A stretch of DNA of 56,370 nt from NCBI GenBank assembly GCA_017461945.1, contig JAFTSB010000015.1:1-56370 (forward strand). Reading direction: 5' to 3'. This DNA comes from Clostridia bacterium. GTDB lineage: Bacteria; Bacillota; Clostridia; Oscillospirales; CAG-272. Both the position numbers and the translations under genes were made by a program. The notes beneath the pieces are model-generated. The model did no database searches and was not told the DNA's origin. It was given only the letters and a program-made list of their open reading frames with translations. Shown here one piece after another: positions 25,466-34,791 of this stretch; the first letter of the stretch is position 1; each line of letters opens with the position of its first letter.

Positions 25466-26426
25466 AACAGCACCGGATCCTTTCTCGCAGTACATCGGCA
25501 CCAATCCCCGCCTGCTTGCCTGCCAGCAAAATGCGGATGTTCTTGACTTGATTTTCTACGGCAAGGAGATAGGCAACGGGCACCTCTGCTCCAAAGGTCA
25601 CACCCTTGGCCTGCTGTGCCAGCGACATCAGATGGTCATCCATGCGCCGTTCAATGGCAAAGGCAGGGAGATCGGAGCCGAAAACAGGAGCATACGGGGT
25701 GCGCGAAATGGCTTGCTCGAAGGCTTCAAGACCGCCGTCATAGCAGGAAAGCAGCCGCGTGGTATCCCAGTGTCCCACGGGCAGGATGGCACGCTCCAGC
25801 GTAGCGCGCCCCAAGGGGCCTTGCCCCAATAGCAGCAGGCGCCGACACATAGAAAGGTTGATCAGCTCGGCTTTTGTACGCACCCATTCGGCCGCAAAGG
25901 GGAAGGGTGCCGCTGCCGCAGCCATGTCCGCCCAAAGAGCGCGGTCAAGAATAAAGTCGATCTCCCGGGGGTCGGCCGTTGCGGCAAAGGCCGCACGGCA
26001 CTGCGTAACGGCTTTGGCGAGATGGGTGGGCAGTAGAGAACTGTCCGCATTTTTCACTACCGTTAACAGATTTTCCACAGAAATGCTGCCAAGATCCATC
26101 AAAAGGGGTGTGGGATCCTCCCCCGTGATGCGGCATTTTTCCAGCACCTTTTGATTGTGGCAGTCATAGGGGTATTGCAAAAACAGGATCAGCCGTGGGT
26201 CGGGGATGGATTCTGCCACGGCGGCATAGGCCTCCTTCAGCATTTCCTCGGCGGCCTTTTGCTCTCCCTTGCTTGGGTCAAACCCTTTTTCGGCAAGGGC
26301 GTGGAGGAGCGCATCGGGTGCAGAGATTTCCAGCAGCTGATTCAGCTGATCCCGACCGATAAGGCGGCCTTCCATGGCGCGAATACGCGCCGAAGCGTAT
26401 AGATAGTCCGACGGATCGTAGCGCAT
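25458..26426 (-). CDS. atpC: V-type ATP synthase subunit C
   Basis: A 322-aa protein that sits at the top of the membrane ring and receives the central stalk. It begins YLYASARIRAMEGRLI as in NtpC/AhaC. The C-terminal ENQVKNIRILLAGKQAGI motif is typical. Start ATG 26426 has AGGTGG close upstream; a GTG four codons earlier is possible. The end overlaps subunit F. Confidence 0.92.
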   Translation of the reverse strand: MRYDPSDYLYASARIRAMEGRLIGRDQLNQLLEISAPDALLHALAEKGFDPSKGEQKAAEEMLKEAYAAVAESIPDPRLILFLQYPYDCHNQKVLEKCRITGEDPTPLLMDLGSISVENLLTVVKNADSSLLPTHLAKAVTQCRAAFAATADPREIDFILDRALWADMAAAAAPFPFAAEWVRTKAELINLSMCRRLLLLGQGPLGRATLERAILPVGHWDTTRLLSCYDGGLEAFEQAISRTPYAPVFGSDLPAFAIERRMDDHLMSLAQQAKGVTFGAEVPVAYLLAVENQVKNIRILLAGKQAGIGADVLRERIRCCYV

Positions 26427-26447
26427 GGACCACCTCACATCCTTTCG

Positions 26448-27116
26448 TTAAGATTCTTCAAACAGCACGGCAGAGATCTTGCCCTCCAGCTCTCGCCGTA
26501 TCTGGGTCAATAGCACCGAAAGAGAGCAATTTGCCTCGGTATCGCCATAGCGCAGGATCAGACCGCCGTCTATGGGGGCACACGTGTCCGAAAGACGTAG
26601 CTTGGCGGCGCGCTCGCTGCCAATGCGCCGCTCGGTAACCTTGCGCGCGCCTTGGATCACGGCCTCGCCGTAACGGGCACGGTCGGTCTCGTTCAGCAGG
26701 ACCTCAAAGGTGTCAAATGTGGCGACCTCGTCGCCGTATTGCAGGCTTTCCTGCTCATTCTTTGCCTGCTCGATCAGGGCAAGAGAGAGCAGGGCGATCA
26801 GCAATTCCTTGTATTTTCCGTAATCGGTGTCGCAGATCTGTGCCTTGGCGGCCGCAAAGGCTTCGTCCAGCATACGGCCTTTGGCCGCGTGCAGAATGTT
26901 ACGCCGCGTCATGGCCGCCGCAGAGCGGGCACGGGTGATCATTTCCTCTCCCTCCCGCATGGCACGCTCTGCAATATCCTCCCGAATGGTCTCGGCACGC
27001 GCGGCGTATTCCTCGGCAGCGCGACGGCAGTCGTTTTGTGCCTCCTCTAAAATCGAACGGGCCTTTTCCTTGGCATCGGAAAGGATCCGTTCGGTAATTT
27101 TATCCAATCCGGTCAT
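26448..27116 (-). CDS. atpE: V-type ATP synthase subunit E
   Basis: The 222-aa peripheral-stalk subunit has a long charged helical N-terminal half (about residues 1-110) with heptad character (DKITERILSDAKEKARSILE). The C-terminal globular part has the conserved-looking GGLILRYGDTEANCSLSVLL. Start ATG 27116 gives MTGLDKITERIL, the usual beginning. It lies four bases after subunit K. Confidence 0.92.
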   Translation of the reverse strand: MTGLDKITERILSDAKEKARSILEEAQNDCRRAAEEYAARAETIREDIAERAMREGEEMITRARSAAAMTRRNILHAAKGRMLDEAFAAAKAQICDTDYGKYKELLIALLSLALIEQAKNEQESLQYGDEVATFDTFEVLLNETDRARYGEAVIQGARKVTERRIGSERAAKLRLSDTCAPIDGGLILRYGDTEANCSLSVLLTQIRRELEGKISAVLFEES

Positions 27117-27120
27117 ACTA

Positions 27121-27645
<525 letters not shown>

Positions 27646-29697
27646 TCAGTCTGTGGGGCTCTGCGTAGTGCCCTGCGTGGGGGAGGTATCCGCTTTTTGC
27701 GATACGTCCACAGTATAACGGTCCGAGGGCGCCATGGGTCGGAAGGGCGTGCCGCCCTCCTCGTAAAACTTGTTAAAGAATTCGATATACTGCAACCGTG
27801 AGGTATGCACAAAGGTGCCCAATACGTTGATCACCAGATTGAGCAGGTGACCAATGACAAAAACCACGATCATCAGTATAAAGCCAAGGAAGGTTCCACC
27901 CTTCAGCGTGGCCAGAATGTTGACCACCTGCGCAATGACACCGGCAGCCAGGCCAAGAGCCAGCACACGGGAGTAGGAAAGCAGATCGGAGGCATAGCTT
28001 ACCAGGTCGTAAAGGCCAAGCAATCCCCCTACGATCTTGCCGGCGATGCCTTTTTTGCGGCGCCCTTGGGTCAGTACAATGGCCAACACGCCAATGGAGA
28101 GCAGCAGGATGGCCCATCGGAGCGAAAAGGCCAGCGCCCCCAGCCCCGCAAACAGGATCCAGTAGCTGACCACGTCAAACAGCGCATCCAGCACCTTGCC
28201 CTGCCTGCACAGGATAAAGGCTTTGACGGCCATACCGGCAAGGAGGTGCAGGGCACCCACGCCCAGTGAGATCAGCAAAAAGGCCATGGGATTGTCAATG
28301 GGATCAAACAGCACCGCTACGTTAGCGGCGGTGGTGGGCAATAGCGCCAGATTGGGTAACTCGGTTTCGGGTCTCCCCAGCACGTTTTGCAGAAATGCCA
28401 AGGGGAAATTGCCGAAATACGAGCCGAATAGTACGCCAAACAGCATACAGGATATGCCGCAATAGCCAAACATCAGCAAAAAGCGCTTCATACTCTCACG
28501 GGGCTTGAGCCAATGCACCGCCACAAAGCAGAGCAGGCTCATCACAAAGCCATAGCCTGCATCGGCAAACATCAGGCCGAAAATGAGAAAGTAGAAGATG
28601 CTCATCACAAGGGTGGGGTCAAAGGTGCCGTATCTGGGATAGGCGTACATGCCGAGTACCCATTCAAAGCTTTTGGCAAAGCCGTGGTTTTTCAGCAGTA
28701 CGGGAACATCATCCCCCTCCTGCGGCGGCGAGAATTCATAGGCGGCGGTGAAGTCGGCCAGTGCTGCCGTTACCCGCTCCTTTTCCGAAACAGGGCACCA
28801 GCCGCAAAGCACCACACATTGCTCGGTCATGCGCAACTGCTGCTTGTTTTCCTCGTTTAAAAGCGCCGTGCGCTCAATATCGTATAGGATCTCCACCTCT
28901 CCCAGCTTTTCGGCCAGGACCGTCAGGGCGTTTTCCAAACGCTCCAGCTGCTCGTCTATGTGACGCAGCTCCTTTTGTACGCGGCCATAGAGATCTCGCA
29001 CCGACAAATGCTCACGGGGCAGGGGGGCCGGCAGAAATCCAAGGCCGGAAAGCACGTGCATAGCGGCCTCGTGATCGGCTTTGTGTGTGATCAGCGAGAG
29101 GTATTGCCCCGTGCCGTCGGCCGAGAGGGGCGTCAGCAGGGCAGCCAAGCCCTCCAGGGCGGCCTCGGCGCGTTCTGTTTTGATGCCTCCGGGCAGACTG
29201 CCCACTGTATATCGCGTGCTTTCGGTCCCTGCAAAGTCCGCGGGGAAGGAGAGATTCAGATAGGGGGCGTAAGCGTGCATCCGGGCAAGCGCGGCTTCGC
29301 GCGCGGCACGGAGTTCGGCCTGCTTTTCCATCATTTTGGTGGCCTCGTCCACCACCTTACAGGCGGTATCGTATCGGCCGTCGGTGCGATAGGCATCGGG
29401 CGAGATCGGCACTTGTCGGCTAAGCAGCCCCCGGCGGCGCTTGCTGTGCTTGGACAAAACGGGCAGGATCGCTTCAATACAAGCCACCTTGGCCCGCATT
29501 GTGCTCACATCGGTGTGTGGGGAGAAGGAGGGGAGCTTCTCTATCTCGGATACGGCGTTCTCATTGGCCGGATTTTGCTGCAGCGAAACGGTGCGCAGTC
29601 GCATCAGTCGGGTCATGATAGCGTCGGCATCACACAGCGGTGCGATAACGGTCAGCCGTTCCATGGCTTTTACTGACATCTTTCCACAATCTCCCAT
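27646..29697 (-). CDS. atpI: V-type ATP synthase subunit I (a-type stator)
   Basis: The 683-aa protein has an N-terminal cytoplasmic part (about 1-340) rich in coiled coil. The C-terminal membrane part has about seven to eight helices, beginning near PTLVMSIFYFLIFGLMFADAGYG, a hallmark of this family. The channel-forming Arg region lies in LLSYSRVLALGLAAGVIAQ. It holds the ion half-channels against the K ring. It overlaps the end of subunit H by 28 bases. Confidence 0.95.
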   Translation of the reverse strand: MGDCGKMSVKAMERLTVIAPLCDADAIMTRLMRLRTVSLQQNPANENAVSEIEKLPSFSPHTDVSTMRAKVACIEAILPVLSKHSKRRRGLLSRQVPISPDAYRTDGRYDTACKVVDEATKMMEKQAELRAAREAALARMHAYAPYLNLSFPADFAGTESTRYTVGSLPGGIKTERAEAALEGLAALLTPLSADGTGQYLSLITHKADHEAAMHVLSGLGFLPAPLPREHLSVRDLYGRVQKELRHIDEQLERLENALTVLAEKLGEVEILYDIERTALLNEENKQQLRMTEQCVVLCGWCPVSEKERVTAALADFTAAYEFSPPQEGDDVPVLLKNHGFAKSFEWVLGMYAYPRYGTFDPTLVMSIFYFLIFGLMFADAGYGFVMSLLCFVAVHWLKPRESMKRFLLMFGYCGISCMLFGVLFGSYFGNFPLAFLQNVLGRPETELPNLALLPTTAANVAVLFDPIDNPMAFLLISLGVGALHLLAGMAVKAFILCRQGKVLDALFDVVSYWILFAGLGALAFSLRWAILLLSIGVLAIVLTQGRRKKGIAGKIVGGLLGLYDLVSYASDLLSYSRVLALGLAAGVIAQVVNILATLKGGTFLGFILMIVVFVIGHLLNLVINVLGTFVHTSRLQYIEFFNKFYEEGGTPFRPMAPSDRYTVDVSQKADTSPTQGTTQSPTD

Positions 29698-29990
29698 ACG
29701 ATGATCTTGGCCGCTTGCTCCAGCTTTTCACGGGCAGCCGCCTCCAAAGCGGCGGCTTCGGCCTCGGCCTCCGCGCGCTTTTTGGCCTCCAACGCTGTGG
29801 CGCGGCGACGGATCTCGGTCAGCTCGGCAGCATATTCGGCCTCGGTCGATGCCTTGACTTCGGCGCAATGGGCTTCACCCTGCGCTTGGATGCGCTCTCG
29901 CATTTCGGCAGCCTTTTCTTCGGCTACGCGGCAAAGGATCGCCGCCTCGGCCTCCGCCTCGCGGATCTGTTCAATGGCTGTTTTAGACAC
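29670..29990 (-). CDS. atpH: V-type ATP synthase subunit G/H (peripheral stalk)
   Basis: A 106-aa almost wholly helical protein rich in Ala, Glu and Arg (EIRRRATALEAKKRAEAEAE), like the AhaH/NtpF stalk subunit that pairs with subunit E. It is the first gene of the operon. The start is a GTG with AGGAG about twelve bases upstream. Its end overlaps the start of subunit I. Confidence 0.88.
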   Translation of the reverse strand: MSKTAIEQIREAEAEAAILCRVAEEKAAEMRERIQAQGEAHCAEVKASTEAEYAAELTEIRRRATALEAKKRAEAEAEAAALEAAAREKLEQAAKIIVWEIVERCQ

Positions 29991-30041
29991 CTTTCGCTCA
30001 CGCTCCTTTCGCTTTTTTTAACAAAAAAGTATATTTATTTT

Positions 30042-30070
30042 ATAATATCATATATTTTAATATTTTTCAA
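30042..30070 (-). promoter_or_regulatory. Promoter of the V-ATPase operon
   Basis: On the minus strand the elements are TTGAAA (30065-30070), 17 bases, TATTAT (30042-30047). It sits in a very AT-rich stretch between the 145-aa gene and subunit H. Confidence 0.7.
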
Positions 30071-30504
30071 GAGGGATATGCAGGAATCTTTGGTATTTCT
30101 TGTGCCCTTGCACGTCGTCGAGCCGGCAAGCGAAGCGCGCCCTCCGACGTCCAAAAACCATGACTTTCTCGTTTGTATAATGGCGTATTTCCTGCGGTCA
30201 GCGCGGCACTCAGCGTCACCGCTGTAACGCCTTTGGCGTCTTGCTTTTGCGTGTGCAGGGCGATCTCATAGCAATGGGGCAATAGCCGATGGCCCTCCCC
30301 ACGTGCCACGGCCTGCTCCAGCTGCCGGCACAGCTGTGGAAATAATACGTCACGTCCATACGCCACTAAAAGCTCCACCGCCCGACGGTAATGCGCTGCC
30401 GCAGGGCTTTCCCCGGTGGGCGAGGCCCAACGCAGGGTCAGCAAGCGCCGACCGCCGTGAGAGAAATGCTGACATTCCCGGTGCAAAGAACCCCAAAAAC
30501 TCAT
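30067..30504 (-). CDS. Hypothetical protein upstream of the V-ATPase operon
   Basis: A 145-aa protein with start after AAAGGAG. No signal peptide or membrane segment is seen. It is rich in Arg, Leu and His. The phrases HCYEIALHTQKQDAKGVTAV and SEGALRLPARR faintly recall DUF3298-type domains, but the match is too weak to name. It is transcribed in the same direction as the V-ATPase genes, but a separate promoter follows it, so it is probably not part of that complex. Confidence 0.6.
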   Translation of the reverse strand: MSFWGSLHRECQHFSHGGRRLLTLRWASPTGESPAAAHYRRAVELLVAYGRDVLFPQLCRQLEQAVARGEGHRLLPHCYEIALHTQKQDAKGVTAVTLSAALTAGNTPLYKRESHGFWTSEGALRLPARRRARAQEIPKIPAYPS

Positions 30505-30638
30505 ACCATATGCTCCTTTTTGTGTTTTTTAGAGTATATGCGTTGCATGTTTCGCACATGAGTGAGCAAAGGGGCAAGAAACGCGCTTTGCACGCGGATT
30601 GTGGGGCTTGTGCAACCCCTTTTTCCACTCTAAGCAAA

Positions 30639-30669
30639 AGCACCGCCGCGAGACCCTCGCGGCGGTGCT
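30639..30669 (-). terminator. Terminator of the secreted-protein gene
   Basis: AGCACCGCCGCGAG, ACC loop, CTCGCGGCGGTGCT, just past the stop of the gene at 30674. The 130 bases to its left hold no recognisable element. Confidence 0.8.
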
Positions 30670-30673
30670 ACTT

Positions 30674-31777
30674 TTATGAGGTTGTATTGCGCACGGCAAT
30701 GTAAATGCCGTCGTTTTTCCATTCGTTCGCGCGGTCGGGGGCACGGTACGAGCCGCCAATAAAGTAGGCTGTCACATTGTTGAAATCCGCTCCCTCGGCA
30801 GCCACCACCACATAGGTGTCGTAGCCTGCAGGCTGATCGATCAGCACCTGCTTTAAACGATAGGGCGAAACGTAATGGGCGGGCTCAAACACGGAGAAGG
30901 TAAAATTATCCAAGGAGTATTTGCTTTCCACACCGTTTGTTAAGCTGATATAAACCACCTTATCCAACCGCTGACACAGACTGGTCAAGCAGTCGGTGGT
31001 ATAGGGGGAATAACATCCGTCCCCCGTGAGGTTGGTATAGCGTTCGGTGGCGGCGCTGGCGCGATCCTCCACTGCCGCGGCGCTGACGCCGTGGGCAGAG
31101 CGTGCATGGCGTGTGGGATCATAGGTAGCATAAGTGGTGAGGGTTTTACCGCCATGGGTCACAGAAATATAAGCACGTGCGCTGAATTTTTGCAACAAAA
31201 GCCCGTCCTCGATCTCGCTGGAATAACCGCAGAACACGCCCCATCGCTCTGTGTGATAGGCCAAAGCGTCAGCGGTGGTGACTTGCAGGCCGTCTATGGC
31301 GCCTCCAAGTACAAAGGCCGATTCAGAGGATACTGCTGTATACGGGGCGATCAGCATCCCAAAGGAAATCTGCTCCTCCCCCATCTTGGCGGCCAAAGCG
31401 TTGTAATCCTCCAGCAGAATGCCGCCGTCAAAGCGGAGCTTGGTGGGGGCGGTGTAGGTCACGCCGGCGCCGGTCAGAGTCTTGAATTCGGCAGCAAGGG
31501 CATAAAAGGTCAGATCGGCGCTGATGTTCGTGCAGGTCTCTCCGGCACCGTAAAGAACTTTGGTGTCGCCCCGCTCCAACAGCCAGCCCAAAAATTGCTT
31601 GTTGCCAAGATCGGGGGCATCGGGCAGGGTCAGTGTGCCGTTGGAAACTGTTACGGTGGTCAGCACCCGATCACCGCGATAAAAGGTGGCGGTGATCGCC
31701 GTTGCCGCATGAGCGGCAGGCGCGCTGACCGATCCCAGCAAGCAGATCAGCAGCAATAGGGTCAAAGCGCGTTTCAT
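30674..31777 (-). CDS. Secreted protein with InlB-repeat-like N-terminal domain
   Basis: A 367-aa protein with a classical signal peptide cleaved about residue 24 (APAAHA). Residues about 25-90 look like a degenerate InlB B-repeat (ITATFYRGDRVLTTV, FLGWLLERGDTKVLY, ending ADLTFYALA). The rest is a large extracellular domain without recognised family, containing FSARAYISVTHGGKT and few cysteines. It lacks a sortase signal or C-terminal anchor. The start follows GGAGGATCTGAT. It is monocistronic. Likely surface or exported adhesin-like function, by analogy only. Confidence 0.75.
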   Translation of the reverse strand: MKRALTLLLLICLLGSVSAPAAHAATAITATFYRGDRVLTTVTVSNGTLTLPDAPDLGNKQFLGWLLERGDTKVLYGAGETCTNISADLTFYALAAEFKTLTGAGVTYTAPTKLRFDGGILLEDYNALAAKMGEEQISFGMLIAPYTAVSSESAFVLGGAIDGLQVTTADALAYHTERWGVFCGYSSEIEDGLLLQKFSARAYISVTHGGKTLTTYATYDPTRHARSAHGVSAAAVEDRASAATERYTNLTGDGCYSPYTTDCLTSLCQRLDKVVYISLTNGVESKYSLDNFTFSVFEPAHYVSPYRLKQVLIDQPAGYDTYVVVAAEGADFNNVTAYFIGGSYRAPDRANEWKNDGIYIAVRNTTS

Positions 31778-31862
31778 ATCAGATCCTCCGCGGATGAATT
31801 TCTGTGATTATTTTATCACATTCTGTGCTAAAACGCAAGGGGCTAAAATTTAGCGGTGGGGC

Positions 31863-31891
31863 TTGAAAAAAACACCTTCAAGCGTTATAAT
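31863..31891 (+). promoter_or_regulatory. Promoter of the sugar isomerase gene
   Basis: TTGAAA, 17 bases, TATAAT, 40 bases before the start at 31932. Confidence 0.8.
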
Positions 31892-31931
31892 AAGGAAAAG
31901 AGCTTTACCCAAAAGGGAGAAAGGAAGCACC

Positions 31932-32738
31932 ATGAGAAAAATCGGTATCAATTACGGCGCCAAGCCCGGCTTGGAGCTGGAGGATTATGTGCGCACCGTC
32001 AAGGCCTTGGGCTTTGATGCCATCTTTACCGGAACTCCTGCCTTGGATCGGGTGCCTGTTTTTGGCGACGTGTTTGCCAAATACGGCATAGAATGGGAGA
32101 CCCTTCACGCCCCCTTTAAGGGCATTAACAATATCTGGCTGAATAACGAGGAGGGCGAGACCATGTTGGCCCAGCTGAAGGCCTCGGTGGATGCCTGCGC
32201 CCTGGGTGGGGTACCCATTTCGGTGGTGCATCTCTCCTCGGGTCTCAAGCCCCCCTCGATCACCGATATTGGCCGTGGGCGCTTTACCGGCTTGGTGGAA
32301 TATGCCGCCGGCAAAAACGTAAAGATCGCCTTTGAAAATCAGCGCAAGCTGGCCAATATCGCTTGGGCCTTTGAGGCCTTTGAGGATGCCCCCAACGTGG
32401 GCTTTTGCTATGACACGGGTCACGAGGGCTGCTTTACCCCCGGCCGCCAATATATGCCCTTGTTTGGCGACAAGCTGATCTGCACACACATTCACGATAA
32501 CAGCGGATTGTTTGACCACGACGAGCATCTGATCCCCTATGACGGCGATCTGGATTTTGATCGCATTGCCCGTCAGATCCGCGACTGTGGCTTTACCGGC
32601 TCGTTGATGCTGGAGGTCATTGCCCGCAATAGCGATCGCTATGAGGATATCACCGTAGAGGCCTATCTGGAAAGGGCCGCCGCCGCAGTCAAGCGCTTGC
32701 GCGAGGCGGTAGACGGATCATCATCTGATTTGCGTTGA
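31932..32738 (+). CDS. Sugar phosphate isomerase/epimerase (xylose-isomerase-like TIM barrel)
   Basis: The 268-aa start lies after GAAAGGAAG. Metal-site residues of the AP-endonuclease-2/xylose isomerase family are visible: Glu in IAFENQRKL, Asp and His in CYDTGHEGCF, His pair in CTHIHDNSG, and Glu in LMLEVIARN. Such enzymes isomerise or epimerise keto-sugars, or act in inositol-type catabolism. It is followed after 75 bases by the class II aldolase gene, which has its own promoter. A joint pathway is likely. Confidence 0.85.
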   Translation: MRKIGINYGAKPGLELEDYVRTVKALGFDAIFTGTPALDRVPVFGDVFAKYGIEWETLHAPFKGINNIWLNNEEGETMLAQLKASVDACALGGVPISVVHLSSGLKPPSITDIGRGRFTGLVEYAAGKNVKIAFENQRKLANIAWAFEAFEDAPNVGFCYDTGHEGCFTPGRQYMPLFGDKLICTHIHDNSGLFDHDEHLIPYDGDLDFDRIARQIRDCGFTGSLMLEVIARNSDRYEDITVEAYLERAAAAVKRLREAVDGSSSDLR

Positions 32739-32752
32739 TTTTTTTGCTTCTA

Positions 32753-32780
32753 TTGACTTTTTTTACAAACGGACTATTAT
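32753..32780 (+). promoter_or_regulatory. Promoter of the class II aldolase gene
   Basis: TTGACT, 16 bases, TATTAT in the gap after the isomerase gene. Confidence 0.55.
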
Positions 32781-32813
32781 TAACTTAGAAAATAAAATAT
32801 TGAAAGGATCGTA

Positions 32814-34109
32814 ATGATTATGAAAAAGCAGATGCACCCCGCCGATCGGATCGTTGCCACCATGAACCGCCTTTACTATCACGGCATGACCACCGTTTCG
32901 GGCGGCAACCTTTCTATTATGGATAACGAGGGCAATATGTGGATCAGCCCCTCCGGCGTGGACAAGGGCGCCTTGACCCGTGAGGATATTATGAAGATCA
33001 CGCCCGACGGCAAGATCATTGGTCGCAACCGCCCCTCGGTGGAATACCCCTTCCATCTGTCGGTTCTGCGTAAGCGCCCCGATTTCAAGGCCGTGCTGCA
33101 CGCACACCCCACGCCTCTGGTGGGCTTTTCTCTGATGCGCATCATTCCCGAGCTGACCGCTATGGCCGACACCTCTGCCATTTGCGGCAAGATCTCGATC
33201 GCCAAGTACGCCGTCCCCGGCAGCCAGACCTTGGGCGATTACATTTCTGCCGAGTTTGAAAAGGGCTATAATACCGTTATGCTGGAAAATCACGGTGTGG
33301 TCATCGGCGCCCCCACCATGGAGGAGGCCTTCCGTATGTTCGAGGCGTTGGATTTCACCGCCCGTGTACAGATCGCCGCTGCCACCATGGGGAAAAAGGT
33401 CAAGGGACTGACCGCTGAGGAGCTGGCTCGTTACCAAAGCTTCCAGGCTCCCACCTACAAGGCACTTGCCGACGAGTGCCAGAGCAATCTGGAGATTGAT
33501 CTGCGCAATGAGATGATGCAGAAATCCACTCGTGCCTATAAGCTGAATCTCTTTAGCGCGGTAGACGGTGTTTGGTCTGCTCGTCTTGCGGACGGCAGTC
33601 AGCTGATCACCCCCGAGGGCTTTGACCCGCTGGAGGGCTGCGGCTGCCAGATGGTTCGTGTCAAGGGGGATGCTGCCGAGTCTGGCAAGATTCCCTCCAA
33701 ATATGCCGCCTTCTGTGCTAAGGTTTATGAAAAGTACCCCGAGATCAACAGCGTGATCGTGGCTCGCTGCCCCAGCGCCATGGCCTTTGCACAAACCGAT
33801 GCCAAGTTTGATGCTCGTCTGATTCCCGAAAGCTATATCCAACTCAAAGATGTTCCCGTTCTGCCCTTTATGAGCCTGCTGGAGGATGCCGACAAGGCCT
33901 TGGAGCAGCTTTCTCCCAAGAATCCCGTTGCCATTGTGGCAGGGGATTGTCTGGTGTCTATGGGCACCAGCGTGCTGGCCGCCTATGACCATCTGGAGGT
34001 GTTGGAGTACAGCGCTCGCGCTCTTGTTTCTTGCGCCGCCATCGGTCAGCCTGTTGTCACCCTGGACGATGCACAGGTCCAGGAGCTTTGCGAGGCATTT
34101 CACCTTTAA
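32814..34109 (+). CDS. Tandem class II aldolase/adducin-domain protein
   Basis: The 431-aa protein is twice the usual length. Domain 1 (about 5-200) has the zinc-binding His96-x-His98 (LHAHPTPLV), His160 (LENHGVVIG) and the acid in PSVEYPFH, all needed for L-fuculose-phosphate-type aldolase or decarboxylase activity. Domain 2 (about 225-431) has the same fold pattern. The HxH position reads VARCPSAM and the later His position reads VAGDCLVSMG, so it has lost its metal site and is probably structural. A pathway with the upstream isomerase is likely; substrate unknown. The start follows AAAGGA; an in-frame ATG at 32820 is an alternative. Confidence 0.85.
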   Translation: MIMKKQMHPADRIVATMNRLYYHGMTTVSGGNLSIMDNEGNMWISPSGVDKGALTREDIMKITPDGKIIGRNRPSVEYPFHLSVLRKRPDFKAVLHAHPTPLVGFSLMRIIPELTAMADTSAICGKISIAKYAVPGSQTLGDYISAEFEKGYNTVMLENHGVVIGAPTMEEAFRMFEALDFTARVQIAAATMGKKVKGLTAEELARYQSFQAPTYKALADECQSNLEIDLRNEMMQKSTRAYKLNLFSAVDGVWSARLADGSQLITPEGFDPLEGCGCQMVRVKGDAAESGKIPSKYAAFCAKVYEKYPEINSVIVARCPSAMAFAQTDAKFDARLIPESYIQLKDVPVLPFMSLLEDADKALEQLSPKNPVAIVAGDCLVSMGTSVLAAYDHLEVLEYSARALVSCAAIGQPVVTLDDAQVQELCEAFHL

Positions 34110-34113
34110 TTGC

Positions 34114-34143
34114 AAAAAAGCGAGGATACGTCCTCGCTTTTTT
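34114..34143 (+). terminator. Terminator of the aldolase gene
   Basis: AAAAAAGCGAGGA, TACG, TCCTCGCTTTTTT, perfect stem. Confidence 0.9.
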
Positions 34144-34153
34144 GCATTTTCTC

Positions 34154-34182
34154 TTGACTTTTTCTTGCCTTGCATATACAAT
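34154..34182 (+). promoter_or_regulatory. Promoter of the first YgjV gene
   Basis: TTGACT, 17 bases, TACAAT, eleven bases after the preceding terminator. Confidence 0.7.
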
Positions 34183-34228
34183 AATGGCATTGCTATTTTA
34201 TGTTGGATGCCGTGGAAAGGGAATTGCT

Positions 34229-34744
34229 ATGACAGCTTATGAGATCGTGGGGCAGGTGCTATCCTGCATTGGAATGGTGATCGTTACCATCTCCTTTCAG
34301 ATCAATACCAAGCGGGGACTTTTGACGGTGCAGAGCATTTCCACCCTGCTATTCTGCCTTTCCTATGCCTTTTTGGGGGAGATCACAGGCTCGGTGCTGA
34401 ACGGCATCTGTCTTGTGCGCAACTTTTTCTTTTATTTTCAACATGACAAATCCAAGGTGCATTATTTGACCACCGGACTGCTGACCGCGGCCATGGTGGC
34501 GGCAGGCATCTGCTTTTGGCAGGGCCCCACGGATCTCCTTGTCATTGTGGCGCTGGGGGCAAACACGGTCTTTCTGTCCTTTGGCAAGCCCCAGCTACTG
34601 CGTTGGAGTATTCTGGTGACTTCGCCTATGATGGTGGTATATAACGCCATTGTTCACGCCATTTTCAGCCTGGTGACCGAGATCCTTGTTATCCTTTCTT
34701 CGGTGGTGGGCATCGTGCGCTTTTTCCGTCGGGCAAGGGAATAA
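34229..34744 (+). CDS. YgjV-family inner membrane protein (copy 1)
   Basis: The 171-aa protein has six or more short transmembrane helices and the YgjV pattern (GMVIVTISFQINTKRGLL, SVLNGICLVRNFFFYFQHDKS). The family is of unknown function, with a proposed relationship to small MtN3/SWEET-like sugar transporters that is not proven here. The start at 34229 follows GAAAGGGAATTGCT. A second, diverged member lies at 37448. The two flank an AraC/glycosidase-like pair, which supports a role in sugar handling. Confidence 0.8.
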   Translation: MTAYEIVGQVLSCIGMVIVTISFQINTKRGLLTVQSISTLLFCLSYAFLGEITGSVLNGICLVRNFFFYFQHDKSKVHYLTTGLLTAAMVAAGICFWQGPTDLLVIVALGANTVFLSFGKPQLLRWSILVTSPMMVVYNAIVHAIFSLVTEILVILSSVVGIVRFFRRARE

Positions 34745-34757
34745 CACCATAACGCTC

Positions 34758-34790
34758 AAACCGCCCCCGGCATTGCCGGGGGCGGTTTTC
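34758..34790. terminator. Bidirectional terminator
   Basis: AAACCGCCCCCGG, CATTG, CCGGGGGCGGTTT between the convergent YgjV and AraC genes. Confidence 0.88.
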
Positions 34791-34791
34791 T

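Noticed and set aside
32763-34190. 475-codon minus-strand open frame opposite the class II aldolase
   Set aside because: Its sequence has no recognisable domain, while the opposite strand encodes an obvious aldolase with promoter and terminator.
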